A stretch of DNA of 8,309 nucleotides from Halanaerobiaceae bacterium (lineage in GTDB: Bacteria; Bacillota; Halanaerobiia; Halanaerobiales; DTU029). Below the pieces are notes generated by a model that was not told the origin of the DNA, searched no databases, and saw only the letters and a list, made by a program, of their open reading frames with translations. The DNA lies in assembly GCA_012521855.1 (NCBI GenBank), contig JAAYLO010000099.1:1-8309 (forward strand). Reading direction: 5' to 3'. This document shows positions 1-6,004 of the stretch, in pieces (the first letter of the stretch is position 1; each line of letters starts with the position of its first letter). Both the position numbers and the translations under genes were made by a program.

Positions 1-2
1 AT

Positions 3-140
3 ATCGAAGAGCGATATATAGCAAGACGATATAAAAAGGCGGATATAAAGGCGGTCATCAATATTATTATGTCTGCTAATTGGCCAGTTGGAATTAATCT
101 TTTTTCTCATAAGCGTATTACAGAACAAGAAGGATTATAA
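3..140 (+). CDS. 3' end of an unrecognised gene (5' part outside window)
   Basis: An open frame runs from the left edge to a TAA at 138-140, giving the last 45 residues of a protein that starts outside the window. The two other forward frames are closed early by TAG or TAA codons. The visible tail is basic near its start (ERYIARRYKKADIK) and contains a hydrophobic stretch with NWPVGINLF. I do not recognise the family. The stop lies 36 bases before the methyltransferase gene on the same strand, so the two may be co-transcribed; no terminator is visible between them. A longer upstream sequence would settle whether this is a real gene end. Confidence 0.4.
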   Translation: MEERYIARRYKKADIKAVINIIMSANWPVGINLFSHKRITEQEGL

Positions 141-176
141 AAATACCGGAAGAATAAATAAAACAAGGGATGTTTT

Positions 177-932
177 ATGAATTTAGAAAAATTAAGAGAA
201 GCCTGGAAGAAAGAAGAGCAAGTCTTCAGGGGATGGGATTTTTCATACCTGGATGGAAGATGGGAGAGCGCCCCCCTGCCCTGGGATTATAAGGAGATTG
301 TTTTAAAATATCTGAAACCGGATAGTAAGTTACTTGATATGGGCACAGGCGGCGGAGAATTCCTGTTAAGCCTTGGCCATCCTCATTCATTGACCAGTGT
401 TACAGAGGCCTATCCTCCAAATGTAGAATTATGTAAGAAAAACCTGGCTCCCCTGGGAATCAGGGTAAGACAGATCTTTGATGATAGAGAAATCCCCTAT
501 GATACAGATGAGTTTGATCTGGTCATTAATAGACATGAATCCTTTGATGCAAGAGAGGTAAGGCGGGTACTGAAAAATGGCGGGTATTTTATAACCCAGC
601 AGGTCGGCGGGAAAAACAATAATGATTTATCAGAAAAGATAATTGAGGGCTTTGAGCCGGGCCAGGACCATGATCTGAAGAGTAATACTAAGTTGTTGGA
701 GGAAGCGGGGTTTAAAATAATATTTTCCGATGAATCATTTCCGAAACTTAAATTCTTTGATATTGGTGCATTAGTCTATCTGGCAAAGATAATTGAATGG
801 GAATTTCCCGGTTTTTCTGTGGATTCCTGTTTTGATAACTTGTGTAAGTTAGAAAAAGAACTGAATGAGAAAGGGTTTATATCCTGTACAGAACACCGTT
901 TTGTAATCGTTGCTTTAAATCGAAAATATTAA
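177..932 (+). CDS. Class I SAM-dependent methyltransferase, substrate unknown
   Basis: This 251-residue protein has the Rossmann-type SAM-binding core of class I methyltransferases (Methyltransf_11-like). Motif I is LLDMGTGGGEF at residues 53-63. An acidic residue ends strand 2 in VTEAYPPN (Glu77). The strand-4 region is FDLVINRHESF (about 113-123), followed by the motif III-like RVLKNGGYFITQQVGG (about 130-145). A C-terminal segment with EWEFPGFSV and HRFVIVAL completes the fold. The set WDFSYLDGRWE near the N-terminus plus FITQQVGG recalls a group of small Bacillota methyltransferases annotated only by fold. It is probably cytosolic, as no signal peptide or membrane segment is seen. The ATG at 177 follows a weak AAGGGA site with 6 bases of spacing. 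The substrate cannot be inferred from the sequence or neighbours. Confidence 0.88.
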   Translation: MNLEKLREAWKKEEQVFRGWDFSYLDGRWESAPLPWDYKEIVLKYLKPDSKLLDMGTGGGEFLLSLGHPHSLTSVTEAYPPNVELCKKNLAPLGIRVRQIFDDREIPYDTDEFDLVINRHESFDAREVRRVLKNGGYFITQQVGGKNNNDLSEKIIEGFEPGQDHDLKSNTKLLEEAGFKIIFSDESFPKLKFFDIGALVYLAKIIEWEFPGFSVDSCFDNLCKLEKELNEKGFISCTEHRFVIVALNRKY

Positions 933-937
933 CCTGA

Positions 938-1125
938 CGGCGTAGAAAATATTCCCTATATGTGATTAAGAAAGAAACAGGAGAGCTGAAACTTATGAAG
1001 ATATGTATTTAATGGGCAGCACCCGGCTTGATGGAAATGAAAAAGGTTCACTCTGGATAGTGAAACAAACAGAGGAAGCAGTAAATGGATCCATGGTGTT
1101 TACTAGGGCAATTATTGGCAATTAA
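938..1125 (+). pseudogene. Short frameshifted coding remnant, family unknown
   Basis: The gap between the methyltransferase and the CPBP gene contains coding-like sequence in two frames that join end to end. One frame, open from 938, reads YSLYVIKKETGELKL and then meets TAA at 1008-1010. The next frame reads YEDMYLMGSTRLDGNEKG and continues through SLWIVKQTEEAVNGS to a TAA at 1123-1125. Restoring one T in ACTTATG (about 991-997) fuses them into one smooth peptide ending in VFTRAIIGN. I do not recognise the protein, and no good ribosome site or start codon precedes it. It may be the 3' remnant of a decayed gene, a sequencing indel in a small gene, or chance. The second half also stands alone as a 37-codon ORF from ATG 1012. 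Confidence 0.35.
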
Positions 1126-1170
1126 TAATAATTTATTCCTGACAAAAATATTAAATAAGGGGGGTTGTAT

Positions 1171-2085
1171 ATGACAGATAAAAGACTGGTGCCTGATATT
1201 AAAACAGCAAACTGGACTTTTCTGCTCATGACTGTTTTATTATTGGGAGGTTCCATGCTCTTAGTACCTGTAATAGGAATAGGTATTAATACATTGATTA
1301 ACGAGCTGGTCTGGATTTTGGGACTGGTTTTACTGGTCTCAAGAAAAAAGGGGTACTCATATCAGGAGAGTTTTAAACTGAAGAAGGCAGATGGGGCTGA
1401 TTTATTTTTGTCTGCATTGCTTGGTTTTACAATCTGGTTTCCAGCCATGTTCATCAATACTATAATTGAAAAAGTAATAAGTGCCAATATAGGAGCTTTA
1501 GATATTGATATTGATATATCTTTTGATGGTAGTCCTGTTCAGGCAGTCTTGCTTATAATTTCAATGACCGTTTTAGCACCTGCCTGTGAGGAATTATTTT
1601 TCAGGGGATTTATGCAAAGTGCCTATGAAAAATACAACAGGAGATACAGCTGGATAATTGTCGGAATCCTGTTTGGGCTTTTTCATATTCCCAATGGTAT
1701 AAGCAACTTAGTTCCAGCAACCATGTTAGGCCTGGTAATGAGTTATCTCATGCTGTTAACCAATTCGATCTGGCCTCCCATAGTCTTCCATGCCTTTAAC
1801 AACCTGAATGCAGCCTTTTTAGGAGGAATCAGTCAGATCATCGCTGAAAGTGATAAGATACCGGCCTGGTTTATAATTGTTTTGCTTTCAAGTACAATAT
1901 TTTTCATTGTATTTTTATTAGCTCTGAAGAAAAAATATAGTAAGAACGAATCAGTTGATAGCGGCTTTGAAGAAGAGGAAGAAAAGGCCGGCCAGGGTAA
2001 GTTTACTGGAATGTGGATAGCAGTAGTAATATTAATCTTGTTCGGAATTATGGAAATATGGGCACGCCTTATTGGTTTAGAATAA
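1171..2085 (+). CDS. CPBP-family intramembrane metalloprotease-like protein
   Basis: This 304-residue polytopic membrane protein carries the CPBP (Abi/Rce1-like) motifs. EExxxR occurs in CEELFFRGF (Glu140, Glu141, Arg145), FxxxH in FGLFH (Phe168, His172), and the third motif in HAFNN (His207, Asn211). These Glu and His residues are the expected metal and catalytic ligands. Hydrophobic segments lie at about 15-39, 44-57, 77-99, 123-138, 161-177, 182-197, 231-252 and 281-298. The last helix is separated from the CPBP core by an acidic loop with a five-Glu run (267-271), an extension beyond the core. Family members include CaaX-type proteases and bacteriocin-immunity or maturation proteins, but no bacteriocin or peptide gene is visible nearby, so the substrate is unknown. 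ATG 1171 is preferred over TTG 1165 because AAGGGGGG (1157-1164) then sits 6 bases upstream. No convincing promoter is seen in front. Confidence 0.87.
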   Translation: MTDKRLVPDIKTANWTFLLMTVLLLGGSMLLVPVIGIGINTLINELVWILGLVLLVSRKKGYSYQESFKLKKADGADLFLSALLGFTIWFPAMFINTIIEKVISANIGALDIDIDISFDGSPVQAVLLIISMTVLAPACEELFFRGFMQSAYEKYNRRYSWIIVGILFGLFHIPNGISNLVPATMLGLVMSYLMLLTNSIWPPIVFHAFNNLNAAFLGGISQIIAESDKIPAWFIIVLLSSTIFFIVFLLALKKKYSKNESVDSGFEEEEEKAGQGKFTGMWIAVVILILFGIMEIWARLIGLE

Positions 2086-2107
2086 AGCAAAAAACTTTTG
2101 AACAGTC

Positions 2108-2136
2108 TTGACAAATTACTATAAATAGGTTATTAT
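2108..2136 (+). promoter_or_regulatory. Sigma-A-type promoter of the trp operon
   Basis: A perfect -35 box TTGACA (2108-2113) and a one-mismatch -10 box TATTAT (2131-2136) are separated by exactly 17 bases. Transcription would start near 2143, giving a leader of about 190 bases before trpD. It starts just after the CPBP gene ends (2085) and is the only strong promoter upstream of the trp genes, so trpD to trpA should form one transcript from here. Confidence 0.85.
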
Positions 2137-2151
2137 ATACAAAATCAAATA

Positions 2152-2207
2152 GAGAATAGTGGAGCCGAGCCGGAGTGGAGTTGAGAGTTTAGTTTAGAAG
2201 AGATGAG
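2152..2207 (+). promoter_or_regulatory. Putative TRAP (MtrB) binding site: eleven (G/U)AG triplets
   Basis: In the leader RNA, GAG or TAG triplets start at 2152, 2157, 2162, 2167, 2173, 2178, 2183, 2190, 2195, 2200 and 2205. That is eleven triplets, mostly separated by 2 bases, once by 3 and once by 4. The wider gap is eased by an overlapping GAG at 2185. A CAG at 2210 continues the phase. In Bacillus subtilis, tryptophan-activated TRAP, an 11-subunit ring, wraps trp leader RNA carrying eleven (G/U)AG repeats spaced by 2-3 bases. The number, spacing and place, just upstream of a terminator and a trp operon, match closely. The first triplet lies only about 10 bases from the predicted transcript start, so the 5' stem-loop of the B. 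subtilis leader seems absent. The mtrB gene itself is not in this window. Confidence 0.82.
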
Positions 2208-2227
2208 ATCAGACAAAGATACTGAAC
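2187..2227 (+). promoter_or_regulatory. Possible antiterminator pairing
   Basis: GTTTAGT (2187-2193), inside the triplet region, can pair with ACTGAAC (2221-2227), giving 7 base pairs including one G-U. The 3' arm shares bases 2225-2227 with the foot of the terminator stem, so the two structures exclude each other. TRAP bound to triplets 7-9 would cover the 5' arm and free the terminator, as in Bacillus. The pairing is short and was judged by eye without an energy calculation. Confidence 0.5.
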
Positions 2228-2256
2228 CAGGTATTATAATTCGGCCTGGTTTTTTT
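2225..2256 (+). terminator. Intrinsic terminator (attenuator) in the trp leader
   Basis: AACCAGG (2225-2231) pairs perfectly with CCTGGTT (2245-2251) around a 13-base loop, and a run of seven T residues spans 2250-2256. It lies 17 bases after the last GAG triplet and about 80 bases before trpD, where an attenuator is expected. It is unlikely to serve the CPBP gene, because the trp promoter lies between that gene and this hairpin. Confidence 0.82.
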
Positions 2257-2298
2257 ATTTCCAGAAAAAAATAATATATTATAACTGAACTCTTTTTT

Positions 2299-2326
2299 CC
2301 TCTGGCTTAAGAATTATTTAAGGAGG
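2299..2326 (+). promoter_or_regulatory. Hairpin able to sequester the trpD Shine-Dalgarno
   Basis: CCTC (2299-2302) can pair with GAGG (2323-2326), and CTTAA (2306-2310) with TTAAG (2318-2322). This forms a 9-base-pair hairpin with a 3-base bulge (2303-2305) and a 7-base loop. The 3' arm contains the whole AAGGAGG ribosome site of trpD, whose ATG is at 2335. In B. subtilis, TRAP binding promotes a similar hairpin over the trpE ribosome site. A competing pairing, CCAGA (2261-2265) with TCTGG (2301-2305), would open the lower stem and could make the hairpin conditional. Assigned by eye. Confidence 0.5.
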
Positions 2327-2334
2327 TAAAAAAG

Positions 2335-3357
2335 ATGTTCAGTAAGTATCTGGAGAAAGTAGTGGATGGTAATGATCTCAGTGAACTGGAGATGAAAGAG
2401 ACCATGCTGGCGATAATGAGCGGAATGGCCAGTGAAAGCCAGATTGCCGGTTTCCTGGTTGCACTGAGGATGAAGGGTGAAAGTATTGCAGAGATAACAG
2501 GTGCTGCAAAGGCCTTAAGAGAAAAAGCAGTTTCAATCAGGAATATTGATGATTTAACCATTGATACCTGTGGAACTGGTGGTGATGGATCAAATACCTT
2601 TAATATATCCTCAACGGTTGCCTTTGTTCTGGCTGGAGCAGGCCTTTCTGTAGCCAAACATGGAAACCGCTCAGTTTCCAGCAGCAGCGGGAGTGCAGAT
2701 CTCCTGGAAGCACTGGGAGTCAATCTGAATATTACAGCAGAACAGGCAGAAAAATGCCTGCTGGATACGAATATTGCTTTTCTATATGCTCCTGTCCATC
2801 ACAGGGCCATGAAATATGCCCTGAAGCCGAGGAGGGAACTGGGAATCAGAACCATATTCAACCTCCTCGGTCCCCTTATTAATCCTGCACATGTAAAATA
2901 TCAAATAATGGGTGTCTATGAACCCTCATTAGTTTACCCTGTTGCCTGTGTTTTAAAGAATCTGGGTTTAAAGAGAGCCATGGTTGTCAATGGTGATGGA
3001 CTTGATGAATTTTCCCTTACAGGAGAAAACAGGGTTGCCTATCTCCATGATGGTATTATCGAAGAGATATTCATATATCCTGAAGATACCGGGTTGTCTC
3101 GGATTAAACTGGAAGAAATCAGCGGCGGCAGCCCTGATTACAACAAAAAGATCGTACTGGATGTTTTAAAGGGCAAGAAAGGCCCCTGCCGGGAGGGTGT
3201 TTTATTTAACTCTGCAGCAGGTTTTATAGTGACAGGGTTGGTTACTGACTGGAAAAGGGGGATAGAACTTGCTGAAGAGGTAATTGACAGCGGTAAAGCC
3301 TATGAAAAGCTGCTGGAGTTAATTCACTATACAAATTCCAGGGAGGCAATAGTATGA
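2335..3357 (+). CDS. trpD: Anthranilate phosphoribosyltransferase
   Basis: TrpD transfers the phosphoribosyl group of PRPP to anthranilate, the second step of tryptophan synthesis, in the cytosol. The 340 residues match the usual length. The N-terminal helical domain (about 1-70) is followed by the PRPP-binding DTCGTGGDG (77-85), the KHGNRSVSSSSGSAD region (108-121), HHRAMK (155-160), the anthranilate-side segment RRELGIRT (166-173), GPLINP (179-184) and DGLDEFSLTG (221-230). The start has a strong AGGAGG (2321-2326) 8 bases upstream. It is the first gene of the operon, directly behind the TRAP-like leader. No trpE or trpG precedes it, and TrpD is not fused to a TrpG glutaminase domain. The stop overlaps the start of trpC as ATGA, implying coupled translation. 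No key residue appears to be missing. Confidence 0.97.
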   Translation: MFSKYLEKVVDGNDLSELEMKETMLAIMSGMASESQIAGFLVALRMKGESIAEITGAAKALREKAVSIRNIDDLTIDTCGTGGDGSNTFNISSTVAFVLAGAGLSVAKHGNRSVSSSSGSADLLEALGVNLNITAEQAEKCLLDTNIAFLYAPVHHRAMKYALKPRRELGIRTIFNLLGPLINPAHVKYQIMGVYEPSLVYPVACVLKNLGLKRAMVVNGDGLDEFSLTGENRVAYLHDGIIEEIFIYPEDTGLSRIKLEEISGGSPDYNKKIVLDVLKGKKGPCREGVLFNSAAGFIVTGLVTDWKRGIELAEEVIDSGKAYEKLLELIHYTNSREAIV

Positions 3358-4148
3358 AAGATAGACTTATTCTGGATCAGAACAATATCCTGGAAATAAT
3401 TCTGGCTGAAAAAAAGAAGGAATTGAAGAAAATGAGAAAAAGCCGCCGCTCTTTGAAAGAAATCCTGAAGAGAAAAGATTTTGTTTTGCTGGCAGAGATA
3501 AAAAAAGCTTCTCCTTCTGAGGGTTTATTGGCTGAGGAATTTAAGCCGGAAAGACAGCTTAATAGTTATATTTCGGCGAGGGCAGATGCGGTTTCTATCC
3601 TGACTGATGAATAATTTTTTCAGGGCAGTACGGAACTTTTCAGGCAATTAAGAAAGAAGACTGATTTACCGCTCTTAAGAAAGGATTTTATAATAGACAG
3701 CCTGCAGGTCTATGAAAGTTTTTTTATTGGTGCAGATATTGTATTACTTATCTCTGCAATACTCAGAAAGGAAAAGCTGAAAAAAATGCTTGATATTACA
3801 CATTCCCTTGGTATGGAAGCCCTGGTGGAAGTCCACGACAGAATTGATCTGGAGAAGGCTATAGATGCCGGAGCTGAAATTATTGGCGTAAACAACCGCA
3901 ATCTGAATGACTTTACAATTGACCTGACCAATACAGAGAAAATAATCTCATTGTTGAAAGAGATGAAAAACAGGGATAATTATAAGATTATTTCAGAGAG
4001 CGGGATTACTGACAGGGAGGACATTGATTATTTAAGAAAGATCGGAGTTGACGGTGTGCTTATCGGCACAGGCCTGATGAAGGCAGATAAGCCGGGAGAG
4101 AAAATAAGGGAACTGTTCCAGGAGAGGGGTAAGCCATATGAGGGTTAA
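3354..4148 (+). pseudogene. trpC: Indole-3-glycerol phosphate synthase gene interrupted by an in-frame TAA
   Basis: TrpC closes CdRP into indole-3-glycerol phosphate. The frame runs 264 codons from ATG 3354 to TAA 4146-4148, a normal TrpC length, but codon 87 is TAA (3612-3614). The reading SILTDE-stop-FFQGS aligns with VLTDEKYFQGS of E. coli TrpC, so one A-to-T change of a lysine AAA codon would explain it. No frameshift is needed. Catalytic positions known from the family flank the stop: Glu48/Lys50 in AEIKKASPS, then Lys110 in LRKDFI, Glu159 in LVEVH, Asn180 in GVNNRN and Glu215/Ser216 in ISESGI. The 86-residue first part cannot work alone. A restart at ATG 3786 has no well-placed ribosome site (AAAGG 14 bases away) and would lack Lys110. 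TAA followed by T is a strong stop context, so readthrough is unlikely but not excluded. A sequence error is possible. Confidence 0.9.
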
Positions 4149-4782
4149 GGTCTGTGGGTTAACAAGGAGAGAGGATGTTGTGCTCTGTGTGTCTCTGGGA
4201 ATAGATGCCCTTGGTTTTATCTTTGCAGAAAGCCCGAGGCAGATCAGTACTGAGAAGGCAGCTGCTCTTCTTGAGGATATTCCTCCTTTCATAAGCCGGG
4301 TAGCTGTCGTGCAAAATCCGGGAGAGAAGCTGTTGATGGATATTCTTGAAACAGGTCTTTTTGACTATATACAGTTTCATGGTGATGAAGAAAGAGATCT
4401 GCTTGAGAGATGTCCTTTAAAAACCATCAAATCAATCTGTATTGAACCAGGCCAAAGTATAAGGAGCATAGAAAAGAGTATTGCTCAATATCCTGGAGCT
4501 GATTATTATCTCTTTGATAACAGGACAGGACAGAAAAGGGGTGGAACAGGGAAGAACTTTGACTGGGGTATTTTCCGGTATTTGAAAATGGATAAACCCT
4601 TTATTCTGGCCGGTGGTCTTGGTCCGGATAATATTGTGGAGGCTCTGGAAACCATAGAAATGGCTGCAATTGATATAAATAGCAGGATTGAGAAAAGACC
4701 AGGAATTAAGGATGGAAAGCTCTTGAGCAAGACATTAGAGCTTATTGAAGGTTACAGAAGAAAAAATCTGTCCGGAAAATAG
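4138..4782 (+). CDS. trpF: Phosphoribosylanthranilate isomerase
   Basis: TrpF is a cytosolic (beta/alpha)8-barrel enzyme that isomerises phosphoribosylanthranilate to CdRP, the step between TrpD and TrpC. The 214 residues match the usual size. The N-terminal MRVKVCGLTR carries the conserved general-base cysteine (Cys6). Later features are QFHGDE, the LFDNR segment with the expected general-acid aspartate, the RGGTGKNFDW phosphate-loop region, LAGGLGPDN and the C-terminal AIDINSRIE with PGIKD. The last motif departs from the textbook DVSSGVE form, but I believe DINSR-type versions occur in the family. The gene overlaps the end of trpC by 11 bases. A purine-rich AGGAGAGGGG (4120-4129) lies 8 bases before the ATG, so TrpF could be made even though trpC translation stops early. 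Confidence 0.95.
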   Translation: MRVKVCGLTRREDVVLCVSLGIDALGFIFAESPRQISTEKAAALLEDIPPFISRVAVVQNPGEKLLMDILETGLFDYIQFHGDEERDLLERCPLKTIKSICIEPGQSIRSIEKSIAQYPGADYYLFDNRTGQKRGGTGKNFDWGIFRYLKMDKPFILAGGLGPDNIVEALETIEMAAIDINSRIEKRPGIKDGKLLSKTLELIEGYRRKNLSGK

Positions 4783-4804
4783 ATTGAAAACGGGAGGAGA
4801 TCGG

Positions 4805-6004
4805 ATGGCAACTTATGTTTCAACAGAAAATGGTTATTTTGGTGAATTTGGCGGCAGTTTTGTACCGGAAACCCTGGTAGCTGCCCTGGAAGAACTGGAG
4901 AAAGCCTATTTCAGTATAAAACAAGATGAAGGTTTTCAAAAGGAACTGAGGGGATTATTGAGAGATTACAGCGGAAGGCCGACTCCATTGTATTTTGCAG
5001 AGAAATTAACAGAGAGCCTGGCTGGTGCAAGAATATATTTAAAAAGAGAGGATTTAAACCATACTGGTGCCCATAAAATCAATAATACTCTGGGGCAGAT
5101 ATTACTTGCTAATAGGATGGGGAAAAAGCGGATAATAGCCGAGACCGGTGCCGGGCAGCACGGTGTTGCTACAGCAACCGTAGCAGCCAGAGCCGGACTG
5201 GATTGTTGCATCTATATGGGGATAAAAGATATGGAGAGACAGAAACTGAATGTGGTCAGGATGAAACTCCTTGGAGCAGAGGTCAGGCCTGTTTATTCAG
5301 GAACAGGAACACTCAAAGATGCTACAAATGAAGCCATCAGGGACTGGGTAACTAATGTTGAAAATACTCATTATATATTAGGATCAGTTGTAGGGCCACA
5401 CCCCTATCCCTTAATGGTCAGGGATTTTCAGAGGATTATCGGTGATGAGCTAAAGGAACAGTTTTACCAGCAGGAAAGAAATCTGCCTGATTATATAATT
5501 GCCTGTGTTGGAGGAGGAAGTAATGCTATGGGGATCTTTTATCCCTTTATAAAAGCCAGGAATGTGAAACTGATCGGTGTTGAGGCCGCTGGAGAAGGGA
5601 TCAGTACAGGGAAACATGCCGCAAGTATTAATATGGGAAGGATAGGTGTTTTGCATGGCTGCAAATCCTATCTGCTGCAGGATGAAGACGGCCAGATCCT
5701 GCCTGCACATTCTATATCAGCCGGTCTTGATTATCCGGGAGCGGGGCCTGAACACAGCTATCTAAAGACAATAAACAGGGTAGAGTATAAAACCGTAACA
5801 GACCGGGAGGCAGTGGAGGCCTTCTGTTTTCTCTGCAAAAAAGAAGGGATTATACCTGCCCTTGAAAGTTCCCATGCCCTGGCCTATGCCATGAAGATAG
5901 CTCCTTTTTTAAGTAAGGAAGAAAGTATTGTAATAAATCTCTCTGGCAGAGGGGATAAAGATGTAGAGACTGTTTTAAGATATCTGGAGGGAGTAAAGTT
6001 ATGA
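4805..6004 (+). CDS. trpB: Tryptophan synthase beta chain
   Basis: TrpB condenses indole with serine using pyridoxal phosphate and works as an alpha2-beta2 complex with TrpA. ATG 4805 gives 399 residues, the normal length for standard (TrpB1) chains, and has GGGAGGAGA at 4792-4800. An in-frame upstream extension to 4745 would run inside trpF and lacks a ribosome site. Motifs in order are YFGEFGGSFVPE (11-22), RPTPLY (58-63), the PLP lysine Lys91 in HTGAHKINN, the catalytic Glu113 in AETGAGQHG, the phosphate loop CVGGGSNAMG (234-243), SAGLDYPGAGPEH with Asp309, and SGRGDKD (380-386). All key residues are present. The gene lies 22 bases after trpF and overlaps trpA by 4 bases (ATGA), consistent with equal production of both subunits. 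Confidence 0.98.
   Translation: MATYVSTENGYFGEFGGSFVPETLVAALEELEKAYFSIKQDEGFQKELRGLLRDYSGRPTPLYFAEKLTESLAGARIYLKREDLNHTGAHKINNTLGQILLANRMGKKRIIAETGAGQHGVATATVAARAGLDCCIYMGIKDMERQKLNVVRMKLLGAEVRPVYSGTGTLKDATNEAIRDWVTNVENTHYILGSVVGPHPYPLMVRDFQRIIGDELKEQFYQQERNLPDYIIACVGGGSNAMGIFYPFIKARNVKLIGVEAAGEGISTGKHAASINMGRIGVLHGCKSYLLQDEDGQILPAHSISAGLDYPGAGPEHSYLKTINRVEYKTVTDREAVEAFCFLCKKEGIIPALESSHALAYAMKIAPFLSKEESIVINLSGRGDKDVETVLRYLEGVKL

Noticed and set aside
1501..1520. Short GATATT tandem repeat in the CPBP gene
   Set aside because: It is a brief run encoding Asp-Ile repeats in a loop, too short to count as a repeat element.
2143..2334. T-box riboswitch or Trp-codon leader peptide in the trp leader
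   Set aside because: I see no T-box consensus core, and no start codon with a ribosome site followed by tandem TGG codons. The GAG/TAG triplet series explains the leader better.
2306..2723. Minus-strand reading frame opposite trpD (and others opposite trpF, trpB and trpA)
   Set aside because: These are antisense shadows of well-identified genes, without ribosome sites or recognisable motifs.
3786..4148. Separate small gene encoding the C-terminal part of TrpC
   Set aside because: The stretch is in the same frame as trpC, has no well-spaced ribosome site, and lacks the LRKDFI lysine. It is better read as the second half of an interrupted trpC.
4091..4170. Second TRAP site over the trpF start
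   Set aside because: Several GAG triplets occur, but the spacing is irregular and many are AAG within coding sequence. They do not form a phased series.
4745..4804. Longer trpB with a 20-residue N-terminal extension
   Set aside because: The extension lies inside trpF, has no ribosome site and does not resemble TrpB, while ATG 4805 has GGGAGGAGA at the right distance and gives the usual length.
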